Source of the DNA: Mycosarcoma maydis
Taxonomy: Eukaryota; Basidiomycota; Ustilaginomycetes; Ustilaginales
DNA length: 64,000 nt
NCBI RefSeq assembly: GCF_000328475.2
Contig: NC_026494.1
Span: 512,629 to 576,628, forward strand
Reading direction: 5' to 3'
Shown here in pieces: positions 38,626-49,859 of this stretch. Made by a program: the position numbers and the translations under genes. How positions within the stretch are numbered: the first letter of the stretch is position 1; each line of letters opens with the position of its first letter. A model generated the notes under the pieces. The model saw only the letters and a list, made by a program, of their open reading frames with translations. It did not search any database and was not told the DNA's origin.

Positions 38626-41055
38626 TCAACATGCGCAGTTGCCAATTCCCACAGATGCATTCAGCGTCAATCCAACGCCAAAGAAGATGCTGAACAAGTC
38701 CGAGTCGAGCCATCGGTGACGTAAATTCCTGGACATCGAGTCAGGCGCTTTAGCTTCAATACGAGCGTCACGCTCGGTTGCGGAGAATCTGCTGCCCGCC
38801 TTTTCGTAACTTGACCTGACAAGCCACGAAAGATGGGCTGTATACGTCGAGTTACCAAGCTGATCTAGCTGGTCAAAACGTTTGCTGCACAAATAGATGA
38901 GTTCTTGAGCTGATCGGGTCTGTTCCGCATCGTGAAAGTCGATAAGAAGGGCGGATGCTGCAGCAGCCTGACCAAAGCGGCGCAGCAGATAGCCTGGAGC
39001 ATAGAGGAGCGCCCCATTGATTTCAGGGTCGGTGAAGATATTCATGAGCACTTGGCAAGCTTGACGCATGTCGTGCCTATACGCAGCAACAAACCTTGCC
39101 GAATCTTCTTCATAGTGGACGTCGTACCCATTGCTCGCCTTGGGTGGGCATCCAAGTGAAGCCGATTTGAGCGCCACAGCTGCAAGGTAGATCTGGAGCG
39201 TCCAGCGATCTACAAGACCCACGATTCTTTCGAGTTGGCTGTATTCGGTCTCAGAGGCGAGCCATCGCTTCTCGAGGTCAAAAAGCTGAGATTGGAGGTA
39301 CTTGAAACGATCCCAATCGTGTGTGAGGTCGAATCGAACGTTGGGCTGCGGCGGCTCGGCCAGTGGAAGCGGCGAGTTACAAGACATCTCGCCCAACCAC
39401 ATCTGTACCTCTTTAAGCACGGATACTGCTCGTACAAGGTAAGGCTTGGGTGTCGAGCTGCGCGATAGACGCGGCGCTTTTGACAAGAGAAGGTCGTGAT
39501 CGGTGAGTTGCGCACCTATTCCCGATTCGATTGCGGCCAGTGATTCGAACACTCTGAGCGAGGACCAGATAGGAGGCAGACGTTGTGAAATGAGCGATGA
39601 GACCCTGTCGCCATCGAGGGCCGTCGCCTGAGTATGCCGAGCTACGATCTGTAAGACGTTTGAGGCATGACTAGCAAGGAGCTTCTCATCCGGCGAACCA
39701 GCAAAGGCCTGTGGCCAGTAGGCAATGAGAAGAATTGCTTGAACAGAGCTGAGAGTGGGCTCTGAGCTGCAGAGCTGAACACCTAGTTGACTAAGTGTAT
39801 GAGAGGAAAGACCTGCATGAAGATCGGAGCGGAGGGCGTTGTCGGCTTTTACAGACGATTCTTGGTATAAGGCACCGATGGTGACTAAGACGGATAGCAA
39901 GAAAGGATCCGAGGCGGACAAGGACGCGGCGTTGACCTCTTCGTCCAGATCCAAGAAGGGGGCAAAGACGTAGCAATATGTGAGGAAGACCTCTAAAAGG
40001 GTCTGAGCCATCTCGAGAGTGACCAAACCGGCTTTGATCGGGTTGCCATTAAGCGTATGTCGATTATCATTGTTGAACGAGCGTGTGGAGACTGGACCAG
40101 TGGCTGGATCTGGTGAGCGCGTAAATCCAGAGCGCTCGTCAGCTCCGGTGCCAGTGCACTCGCGGCTGTCATGTCTACGCTGCCGTGTCGAGACGAGGAG
40201 CGGCACGCTTGCCTCTGATAGGCCGTCCTGGAGTTCGTCGACTTCGGCATCCGAATCGTCGAGTATGTCCGTCCTTGGACGCCTACGTTCGAGCTTCTGA
40301 GGGGAAGCGACGGATCGGGACGAGGAAGGTGGACCTGCTGTACTTGTGCCGTTGCGCTCGAAGGAGGATGGGTTACCGTCGACCCTTTGTATCAAGCGAG
40401 AAACTATGCGTTCAAGTTTGTCGATGCGATGCACTGCGTCCGGAAGAGAATAGATGAAACGATCGGAAGGATGGTAAAGGTGGAGCACTTGACGCTGTTG
40501 AGCCGTCACATTCATGGGTTTACCACCGAGCGTTCGATCAAGATGACTGGCTTCAGACATGTTGGAGCCATATGGAGGATGGGCGGGTGCATGCAAGGGT
40601 AGACCGCTGGGAGCGAAGTGCATCGAAGCCTGTGACTGAGGCCGATTGGAAGCCGAAGATGAATACGGGGCACTAAGAGTTTGGCCGTCCCTATCGTCTG
40701 CAAGAACTCTGTGCGAGGAAGGTGTACCGGCTGTATTAGCCTCCGAGGGCTCCTTGCACACAAGCTTGAGCTTGAGACAACGTGCGCAAGGAAAGACACC
40801 ATCGCATTTGAGCTTCTGCCCGCGACAGCGAACGCATGCCCTTTGAGAGCGCTTACGCTTCTTAGCTTCAGGTTGAGCATCTTTGGTGTTGGAAGCCAGA
40901 TCAGCACTATCCTTTGAGTCTGCGAGTCGCATCGTTTCGTCCGGAGTGGCGGATCGGCGCTGCTTAGGCGGTGTTGGTGGTGGGCTAAGAGCGTCGTTGG
41001 AACTGTCTCTGTTGCTAAGCACGGAGCCCTTCTGCGAAGGCTTGGCCTCGGACAT
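38626..41055 (-). CDS. Zn2Cys6 (Gal4-type) transcription factor
   Basis: The 809-residue product carries a fungal binuclear zinc cluster with Cys at residues 74, 77, 84, 90, 93 and 100 (spacing 2-6-5-2-6), directly after a basic KKRKRSQR nuclear-localisation stretch. The middle part (about 340-700) has the hydrophobic pattern of the fungal-specific transcription factor domain, and Ser/Pro-rich spacers lie on both sides of the cluster. The open frame reaches 41070, but that first codon is GTG, so the ATG at 41055 (A at -3) is the start. No intron. Its target genes are unknown. The neighbouring GH5 gene, on the same strand 1.6 kb away, is a conceivable target, but only proximity suggests it. 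Confidence 0.92.
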   Translation of the reverse strand: MSEAKPSQKGSVLSNRDSSNDALSPPPTPPKQRRSATPDETMRLADSKDSADLASNTKDAQPEAKKRKRSQRACVRCRGQKLKCDGVFPCARCLKLKLVCKEPSEANTAGTPSSHRVLADDRDGQTLSAPYSSSASNRPQSQASMHFAPSGLPLHAPAHPPYGSNMSEASHLDRTLGGKPMNVTAQQRQVLHLYHPSDRFIYSLPDAVHRIDKLERIVSRLIQRVDGNPSSFERNGTSTAGPPSSSRSVASPQKLERRRPRTDILDDSDAEVDELQDGLSEASVPLLVSTRQRRHDSRECTGTGADERSGFTRSPDPATGPVSTRSFNNDNRHTLNGNPIKAGLVTLEMAQTLLEVFLTYCYVFAPFLDLDEEVNAASLSASDPFLLSVLVTIGALYQESSVKADNALRSDLHAGLSSHTLSQLGVQLCSSEPTLSSVQAILLIAYWPQAFAGSPDEKLLASHASNVLQIVARHTQATALDGDRVSSLISQRLPPIWSSLRVFESLAAIESGIGAQLTDHDLLLSKAPRLSRSSTPKPYLVRAVSVLKEVQMWLGEMSCNSPLPLAEPPQPNVRFDLTHDWDRFKYLQSQLFDLEKRWLASETEYSQLERIVGLVDRWTLQIYLAAVALKSASLGCPPKASNGYDVHYEEDSARFVAAYRHDMRQACQVLMNIFTDPEINGALLYAPGYLLRRFGQAAAASALLIDFHDAEQTRSAQELIYLCSKRFDQLDQLGNSTYTAHLSWLVRSSYEKAGSRFSATERDARIEAKAPDSMSRNLRHRWLDSDLFSIFFGVGLTLNASVGIGNCAC

Positions 41056-44000
41056 GATGCGGAAGAGCACTGTTTCGTAGCTGGCCGTATCGACTCGGGA
41101 TCAAGCTAGCAGGTGTCGTGTTGTTGCTGTCCAACAAGCTGCTTGGAGCTGAGAAATATGCCGAACAGGCTTCTTTCAAGCTTGTGATGCGTGAACAGAG
41201 ATAGGCGCATCAACAAGCAGAGAGCTCAGAACTGTAGAATGGCGAAGCGGATCGCGGTGAAACTGATCGTGCTCGGACGTGGTGCCGCTCGTTTGATGCT
41301 GAGGTTTATGACTGACTTGAGCTACGAGCTAAGATCAGTCAAAGTAGATGAGGAACAATGGAAGAGATGTGGCGAGGGGGGTGAGGGTCCTCAAGTGAGG
41401 GTCAGAAGGGAATAACAAGCCCTCTACACCGAGGAAGGTCAGTGGCGACAGGGCACCAGCATGGATTCGATCAACTGGAACGAACACAGCCGACGGGAAC
41501 ATCAATCGCAGAGTGTCGGCGCAAGAAGACCATTAGAAAACGAACGAACGACAGCCAAGGCGGGACGAAAGGAAGAAGCGGATGCGGTTGTGCGGTTCCG
41601 GACGGTGGCGGCATGTTATCCAATCCACAAGGATCTGCATACATGCGGACCGAAGTGGTTCGGCAGCCACAAAAGAAGCGCACACGCATCGAAATCGGGG
41701 TGACGGTGAGGACAAAGACAGACACGGCAGAGGCGACCCAAGATGCATGGCAGTTAGAGTAGCTGGAACAGCAAAAGAGGTTCAACCGCAGCAACCAAAA
41801 GCAAAGCCGAGCAAAGGTGCTCACGAGACTCTTGCGCGTTCTCATTCACGATTTTTGCCACTCGGATTAAGTTAGTTTGATGCACCGTCAACGTCGTCGA
41901 GTGGTCACGAGAGCGATTAAGTGGACCTGTTAAACAACGAGGAGGAATTTGGCCTGGTATAAATTCGTGATTCCGACATCCAGTTTATGCAACGAGCAGT
42001 CATTGGTCCCAGCCACCAATTAGTGTTTGCAAAGTGAGTGAGTTCGACTCGGTGATGTTGTTGATAAAACTTGTCATGGTACGGCTTTCCATTCAGCCCC
42101 AAAGACTGACCCAGGAAACGGCGCACCGGCCCGATCTAAGAGTCGCAAAAGCGAAAGCCGGCATTGAATTACGCAAGCGAGTCAGACTGCCAACCTTGTC
42201 CAAAGTTGAAAGTTAGAACGCAGATATTAAGGAAAAAAAAAAAGAATAGAAAACAAAAGGGGAAGAACGACGAATGCACTGGTCAGGTTGGTCCGAATTT
42301 CCGTCTTCATCTGAGTGTGCGTGCGAGATAAGTTAGACAAACGTCCTATGCTGCTCACAACCACACGCCACTGAACCAAACCCAACTCCTGGCTCGTACA
42401 GTGACTAGCTCTCTGTGGGTGCGAACGTCACCGCGACCTAGGACTACGGTACCGCTTTAGAGTGCTCTTCTTACAGGAAAGAATCGTGGAGGCATGTGTT
42501 ATGATCGAGTGCGTTCAACGAGGTTGTGATGTGTCGGAGAGTTGGCTTGAGAGGTTTTCGATGAGTTGCCGAAATCCCAGTCAAACCTTTCCTTGAGCAT
42601 TTTCTCTCCAGAAGCAGGCGGATTTGCAGAGGAAACATATGCCGAACAAAAAACACGTTGATTCCACGAGGGGAAATGCTTTGGGCACAAATGCCGCCGT
42701 ATCTTCGTGCTTGGGAATGCATAACACTAACTTTCGGCGTTCATGTGTGGTGACCGTACCAGAAACCGAACGGCACAGACCGAACCAAAGTCCAACGACG
42801 CGATCAGGGTCGGCAAGCACCTATGAAATGACTAGTTTCTAATATCCTAGTTTTCCAGCGTGAAAACGCACGCACAAATCAAGAGTGCTGTCCTTTGGCT
42901 AGCATGTGTCGTCCTTGAAAACCACCAGACTCGATGCCCAGTGAGGATCAGTTCACGATGCAAGTCTTGAGCAGTGCAAGGAATGATTGGGCTGCCCAAA
43001 GGCGCATGAACGTCCGCACAAGACCACCGCCTGCTTTTCGACAGCCAAGCGTGCTCGCTTGTCTTTCGCGTTTACGCAGTTCATTATCCGAAAGCCCGAA
43101 TGGGATCGACTCCTGAGACTTAGTATGCCTCCTATGTTGAGCCTCCTGGTGCTCAGTCACCAGTCAGAGAAATCTGTCTGTGTCGTTAAAGCCAGAAGAG
43201 TCTCAGCGTTGGTCTCTCACCTGTGTTTTTTTGTTTTGTTTTTTTTTTGTTTGTTTTTTTTTTTTTTTTTTTGCGGTCTGGTCTAGACACAGCTTCTAAA
43301 ACCCTCTCTCCGAGCCAGAGCTTGAATGTGTAGCGACTTAGATGAGCCGCACCGACCCTTTTCGGCTTCATCAGACGATCGCTTAGCCAGCTGAACCCGT
43401 ATGGCGCCTGAGCCAACTAAACGCGCAACGATGCCCATCTACTGCATCTGCTGCAGCCCTGCATTTCTTCGGCACGGGACACCCTTCAGTTGAATATCCG
43501 CCCGTAACTAATTGATGGAGCCGCACTACCCCCTTGCTGGTTCTTGTCTCGGTCAATGCAAATTATCGCTTAAGTCACCCTGAATCCTGCGGTCGCTTTG
43601 ATGAAGCAGGTAACTCGTGTGTTCACCAGCACTTGGCAGCAGTCCTACCTTGCGACGCCTTACGGCATTGCTTCTTGTCAGCGAAACAGCTTCTTTCAGC
43701 TCAGGAAACTCGTCGGATGCCTCTTGCAATGCTCTGAAAGACAAGCATCCTCCTCCATGACTTTGTCGTTGCCAATCTAGGTCGGGCAGGTAATACCGTT
43801 GGTGTGATGTATGGCACAGGTGCGAGGTTCGACCACTGTTCGCATGCAATGACAAGGACAAAAGTCTCGTTTCAAGCTCCGACAAGGAACAGCTTCGGCC
43901 CTCGACGTGCTCGGCTGTACGGGAAAACTTGGACAAAGTAATCGGAGCAGTCACTATCAGCAGCCGAACGCCAGTCGAGATTCACGATTTGTTGCTCGAA

Positions 44001-44984
44001 ATAGAATCATTTGCCGTAACCACTCGCGACCCGCGACCCACGACTCGCGCCTCACCCTGTGACTATTCAAAGTCATGGCCACTCCCAGGTTAAAATTCTG
44101 TTCATGCAGCTCGAATTTCGCACATGGCGTGGGTCACGGGCAAAAAAATATAATCAAGTCAACTGCTTCTCCTCAGTCCTGAAAAATTGTCGCTGGCAGG
44201 CAGGGTGGCAGCACCAGTAACAAGTGCGGGTAAACTGAGCACGAAGGGGAGTCGAATCAAACACAAAAACTGCTGCCACACGTTACCTCACCGCTACTAT
44301 CTCGGACCAATCCGTGATTGGCTTTCTCCGTTCACACAAGCATTCCGTCGCTTCTTGTGCCAACTCACCAACTTTTACCCCAGAGCTGGATGCACGTTCG
44401 GCGGCGATTCGGGTCCAAGTGAGAAAACTTGCCAGACTCCTGGACCTTGTCCTTGCGCCCAACATCCTTGAGCGGCACATACATTAGATCAAGCTTGCAT
44501 GTAAGTGCAGTTCGACAACCGTGTCACATTATGTTTCATTGTCACATCTCTGCTCCCGTGTCCCGGTTTTCATCTTCATGCCGCTGTGTGCCAAGCAATC
44601 TGGACGATCAAGTTATTGGATCGCAGATCTATAGAGCCCTGACTGCTCCACACAAGCTTCAGTGGCGACGGTTACGTGCAACAGGTGGGTTGCTACGCAG
44701 GCGGTTCAGAGTCAATCCAGCATGGAAAGAACGTGTCCACCCTAACCCTAATCGTGCCTCGCTATCGTCGCTCAGTCATGCCTTGTTCACGAACAGCCGT
44801 TTTGACGCACGCCGTCGAAACTGTGAGAGCAGAAGCCATGCTCAGCTAGTCTTGATTCGCGCATATGCAACCACTCACCACTTTGATTCGTCGTGCGTCA
44901 CGCGTGCAATCGAACCGTGTTAGGTTTCTTGAGAGCAATCGTGTCTTCAGCTGCTCACGGCTGGTCAGCTTTCGTGTTGGTTCA
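41056..44984. other. Gene-poor region left of the solo LTR
   Basis: About 3.9 kb from the transcription-factor start to the solo LTR. ORFs at 41442-41762, 43553-43954 and 44429-44923 show no domain. It holds an A-rich run near 42232, a T-rich run at 43224-43272 and dispersed-motif copies at 41844-41853, 41962-41971 and 43980-43989. Confidence 0.5.
43224..43272. repeat. T-rich low-complexity tract
   Basis: About 49 nt of almost pure T with a few G interruptions, in gene-free sequence. It could be the remnant of a poly(A) tail of a retrotransposed copy on the - strand, but no coding remnant is recognisable beside it. Confidence 0.75.
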
Positions 44985-45371
44985 GTTGAAGATACAATGG
45001 TCGACCAAGACCATTTCGGCATAGTCCCTGCGCAATCAAACGGAAATTGCGTGCGATTACCCAGGGTTACTCAACCGCGATTAACCGGGGTTACTCAACT
45101 AAACGTGAGCAGAGATGAGATAGCCCTCGCCTACTCTGCAAGAGCCTACCACCGAAAGGCACACAAGCCACGTCCCGCACAGAGCGAAGACGGGAAGGAA
45201 AGAGGAGATGGATGTCCCGAGTCGCAGGACGAGCAGTTCATAAAGACATAAATATGCTCACTTTGTATGTAGTCTCGAGTCCAGAAAATCTAAGCGATCT
45301 TTTCACCATTTTCTTCCCTTCATCAAAACTGCCGAGAACCATCACGGGTTTTTTCCCCTAATTATTCTCAA
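44985..45371 (+). repeat. Solo LTR of the copia family seen at 60265
   Basis: The 387 bp from GTTGAAGATAC to ATTATTCTCAA match the 5' LTR at 60265-60676 almost base for base. The ends form a short inverted repeat (TTGA...TCAA). GTTCA occurs immediately before (44980-44984) and after (45372-45376), as expected for a 5-bp target-site duplication. No internal retroelement sequence follows, so recombination between LTRs has removed the rest. Compared with the other copy it has one fewer unit of an internal tandem repeat of about 25 bp. Confidence 0.93.
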
Positions 45372-47393
45372 GTTCACTTCGTGCTTGAAGCTAAACTACT
45401 GTACCAAAAGAAGGTCTAGACAACCTTAGAATTAGGCTTGTAGTCTTCAACTGGTTCAAACCAATCGTGAATCTCGAATCTGTTTCCAAAGTTGCCACTC
45501 AGCTCACAACCTGACCCACGCACCAAAAACAAACCCGCCCAACAACACGCGTTTTGGTTCGACGTAGTCATGAGTCTTGAAGCTGCGATCGTGAATTTGG
45601 TCTGCTCTGTCGAACCCTGACAAGTTCGATCAGACTTGATCCTTGACCCGATCTTATCCCGCTCGATTTGGACTAGGCCGGTCCTGATCGATCCCGGAAG
45701 TAATCCAACGTTGTGAGAACAGCAATTGTGTACACTGTGCAAGTACAAGCACGAAGCACTAACCCTACCCCATAGATTGAAAACACAGCATTAACCGCTT
45801 TGGGCACAGCAGGCCCATACCCGCCATAGCAGCAGACACTACTCTATGATGCCTTGACATCTTGGGCTCTTTCCGAGCAAAATCCATCATAAAGTTGTAA
45901 GTTGAAGTCACCTGCGCCTTGGTGACTAGTTCACATATAAATTACTCAACACATACGACCCCCACACAGAGTCAAGCTGTGGGTGAGCAGATCAGCTTGT
46001 AGTCTCTGCTTTCAATCTGCCTTGGTGATGCTGCCATCCAGCCTTCCAGTGCTACGGCTTCGAAGACTGCTTGTCGTCTCTCCGTCTTTCGACAAGAAAG
46101 CACGACGAAGACGTGAGTTTTCTTCTTTTTCTTGGTCTTTTTTTTGCCCACTCTTTCCTTTCTTTTTATCATATCATCAAACACCCTATTACAGGTCCAG
46201 AGTTAGGGCAGGTGGGGAACATGTCAACAAAATACAAGCAGTATTATGAATACTCACAACTATACTGTACCGCGTAAAGTAAGCTACGTCCTTGACGCTT
46301 GCCACTCCACAACTTTTGGGCTCATGGCACAGCTGACACTCACGACTTTCATATTGAAGTATGAAGCATGCAGAGCCGTCACTCAGGTACCCAGAGTTGA
46401 ATGAAACGCCACAAAGCCAGGCTCAAGACTTGGCTCGTCTATGACGCTTATCTATGTATTTGGTGGTCTGTTCTAACGGCCATCGTTGTACAGGACTACT
46501 CCGCCTATGTTTATGTCCGTAAGCTCCGTCTCATTGGACACTTGCATTTGTCTTTGGCATGCAACGGCAGCGCTATCATGAAGGAAATGTCTTGTCTGGG
46601 ACGCCGGTCCAGAAATGTGGGGGGCCGAGTGTGGAGGCAACTGAGTTACACTCGTGAATCTCTCTATTCGTGATTCACGATTATGGTTACGAGTCTAGAC
46701 ACTCGCCACTCTTCCCCACAGTCTCTGCTCGCAGCATTCCAAAAAATGCCATGTACCACACCAACTCGAACTTTGTCCAAGTCTGTATTAAACAAAGCAA
46801 ACTTGAACCCCACAGCAACCGAGTCGCAACCTTGCGAAACATCTCAATCATGGGATTGATGTCACACAGTGCGACTCATTTGTCCAACTCTTGACATCAT
46901 AGCGAACCTTTCAAATTTCCCACCTGTGTCGTTAAATGCTCTTGAGTGGCGTCGTGTGCTCCCAGAACCCTCTGTCATGCCCCGCTCCCCCACACTGCAA
47001 ATCTGAGATCAAGAGCACAAACGTCCCACGTGTCGGTACTGTAGTTGCAAAGGCATTCCAGGAACAAGGCTCGGTTGAAGCGGGGTCCACATACAACAGT
47101 ACACAATCCTACACACAACAGAAATCTTGTTTGCGACAGCAACGACTCATGCCGGATGAACCACGTCCACTCACTGCGTGTGAGCCTGGGTCATACGGAA
47201 CATTTGTCTGCACTTGTGTGACCGATATAAGTTACCCCAGGATCACATGGAGCCCCACATTCTTTGGTAACCATTTGTGCAATCCTTCCATACTTGACTG
47301 AAGCGGGTCGCACAGCGCCTTCCCTTCCATTCCTCACCGATCGCCTATCTCTATTCAAGGACCCGTACGTACCGCTAGAATCATCTGTTCAAG
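45372..47393. other. Gene-poor region between the solo LTR and the MFS gene
   Basis: About 2 kb without a recognisable gene. Dispersed motifs are at 45463-45472 and 46666-46682. The last few hundred bases before 47394 should include the MFS promoter. Confidence 0.5.
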
Positions 47394-49034
47394 ATGGCTG
47401 CAGTACGTGATCCGTCCAAAGAGAGCGTCGGCGAAAAGGAACACGTCCCCACGAGCCTCACTACCATGGACTACTCGTTTGATGAGGCTGGCGAAACTGG
47501 TCTCAATAATGTCGTCCGCAAGATCAGCACGCTCGGTGCCACTGCAGGTACCGTTAAAAATGTCGCAGCCGACGGAGATATTATCCTGTTGCCGACACCC
47601 ACCAACGATGCCAACGACCCTGTAAATTGGTCTCGCGCATACAAATGGTATATGACCTGCGTAGTGTGAATGGGTGCCTTCATGTCCAACCTTACCACCG
47701 ATGGCCCTAGCATCGCCATCATCCAGACTGGAACGACCTTCCGTACAGCTCCCACCACCACCGCATATCTATACAGCTGTGCCGCCTTCATGCTTGGCTT
47801 TTCCATGTTCTGGTGGTCGCCCTTGGCCTCCAAGTTCGGCAAGCGACCCATCTATGTCCTCACCTACATTGTCTACTGTGCTTGTTGCTTTGCTGCTGGC
47901 GCCTGCAAGACTTTTGCTGCCCAACTTGCAGTTCGCATGCTCATTGGTGCAACTGCTGGCGCAGGCGAAATGCTTGGTCCGCTCACCATCAACGACATTT
48001 GGTTTGTACACGAGAGAGCTACTCCTATGGCAGCCTACAACGCTTTTCTCTCGGTCGGTGTAGCCTTCGGCATCATCATCGACGGCGCTATTATCAACAA
48101 GTATCCCTGGCAGTATGTTTACTGGATCAACGGCCCTATTGTCGCTGTAATCTCCATTCTCGTCACCTTCAGCTTTCCTGAAACCTCCTTTCGCAGGCCA
48201 GCCCTTGAGACGGTCACCAAAAATCAGCATCGTAACCTTGACGTTTCCCGTCAAAAGACCTGGGCCCAAAATCTCAGCCTTTACAGCGGCATTTGGACGC
48301 AAGAAAGCTTCGTGACTCTCTTCTCACGACCATGGCTTGCAATCATGCTTCCTGCTGTGGCTTGGGCCGCCTTCGTATGGGCTGTCAGCGTAGGGTTTGT
48401 TGTTGCCGTGTCTAGCAATGTCGCGCTTGCGTACGGTATGACTTACCACTTTGGCCCCCTCCAAGTCGCTTACTGCTGGTTGGCCGGAATCATCGCCAGT
48501 TTGCTGGGCCTCGTCGCTGGTCCTCTCGCCGACAAAATCAGTCATCGTGCCACTGTCAAGAACGGGGGTATTCGAGAGCCCGAATTCCGCCTTCCAGCTG
48601 CCTTACCCTCCATTGTCACTGCCCCGCTTGGTCTAGTCCTCTATGGCCTCGGCATTCAGAAACAACTTCACTGGATCGTTCCGACCTTGGGCATTGCACT
48701 TTGCAACTGGACAAGTGTGGCGGGAACAATGGTGCCATTGGTGTACGCTGTAGACTCATACAAGCCCATTTCTGAAGAGGTGGTCACGTGCATTCTTGGC
48801 TACAAGGCGCTGTTTGGCTTCTTGCTCGCTTTCTACACCAACAAATGGGTTCAAAATGAGGGCTATCTCAACGCTTTTGGCGAAATGACGTCCATCTCTG
48901 CCACTGCCTTTTTGCTCGCCATCCCTTTTACATTTTGGGGTAAACGCATCCGCCAGGCGTCGCTCAATTGGAGGGTATTTCGTGTCATTCGATGGAATGC
49001 CGACCGCGATGATCTCATCCTTGAGAAAGAATAG
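47394..49034 (+). pseudogene. MFS transporter interrupted by an in-frame TGA
   Basis: Two ORFs in the same frame, 91 and 454 residues, are separated only by TGA at 47667-47669. Together they form one major facilitator protein: a hydrophilic N-terminus ending DPVNWSRAYKWYMT, then membrane segment 1 containing the stop. The rest has FGKRPIYVL after segment 2, GATAGAGEMLGP, a long central loop after FPETSFRRP, and GLVAGPLADK later. The layout fits a 12-segment drug:H+ antiporter-like family; the substrate cannot be inferred. Everything after the stop is intact to 49034, which suggests recent loss, recoding, or an assembly error. A 63-nt GT...AG stretch at 47648-47710 would also remove the stop in frame, but would delete most of segment 1. 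Restarting at the next ATG (47670) would give a transporter lacking the N-terminal tail. Confidence 0.8.
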
Positions 49035-49859
49035 AAGTCGGTTTCAATATATACCACTCTGCGCTAGTAATCTGCGACTGATTATCAACGTGAAGCCATG
49101 GCAGAAACTTCTACAACATCTTTTGCCACTTCCCATACTTGCGTTTATGTGAACGAATGAAGCAAGGGAGATCCGCCTCAAGCAGGTTTTGGGCCGTATC
49201 GCAGAAAACCCCGAAAATTGGCACGAGTGAGCAGCCTGTAGTTGTCTGTTTTCCGATATTCTAGTATCGGCAGCCTCACAAAGCACGACTCACTAGCCCA
49301 ACAGTCCAAAATTCGCCATGGTCGCCTCGATCAAGCTTTTGAGTTTGAGCTTGCGCTTCGTGCTGCGGCTCGGTTCCTTCCTCAGGCATAGCAGATAGCC
49401 TTCCATCATACCTACCATTGAGTCCTTAGGGTTAAGGATTCGAACAGAAGATCGTCCCCGGACTTGAGCGGATGCCCAGGCTTGAATTGCTGTCTCATGT
49501 CATTGGACCAAATATCGAGTTTCCTCCAGGCTTTGAGTTCGTGTTTGAGACAAAAAATATATGCAAACACCGTGACGCAGATAGTGGCCATTCACAAAGC
49601 CGGCTTCGAGACAAGATCGCGCGCTTGGGAAGGCCTCCGTTGGACGTGTGTGTGGTGGTGAAGATTCAACCAAACAAAAGGTAACAAAAACGAAACAAAT
49701 GCATTGCAATTGTGTACGAAAAGCGAGACAGTGGGGAGCTTCGGGAAAGGGTCATGAGAAAGACGAAATTGAGGGTGCTGGTGGCGCCTTGAGCCTGCAG
49801 AACGGTGTTGAACGTTGACTTTGGCGATGACCCTAGAGCAGGCGAGAATCGAACTCACC
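49035..49859. other. Intergenic region between the MFS gene and the broken P-loop gene
   Basis: About 0.8 kb with the 3' flanks of two convergent genes. Two stretches (near 49430-49450 and 49826-49850) resemble a tRNA T-loop on the - strand, but neither has the rest of a tRNA. Confidence 0.45.

Noticed and set aside
44739..44753. CCCTAACCCTAA, an interstitial telomere-like string
   Set aside because: Only two units occur and no array is present; chance is sufficient. The TTTAGGTTTAGG near position 86 is equally short.
49430..49450. GTTCGAATCC on the - strand, resembling a tRNA B box
   Set aside because: The flanking bases do not form a T-stem and there is no A box.
49826..49850. A perfect T-arm-like hairpin with TTCGATT loop on the - strand, suggesting a tRNA
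   Set aside because: No matching acceptor, D-arm or A box is found at the right distance upstream, and the region upstream is the end of the broken P-loop gene.
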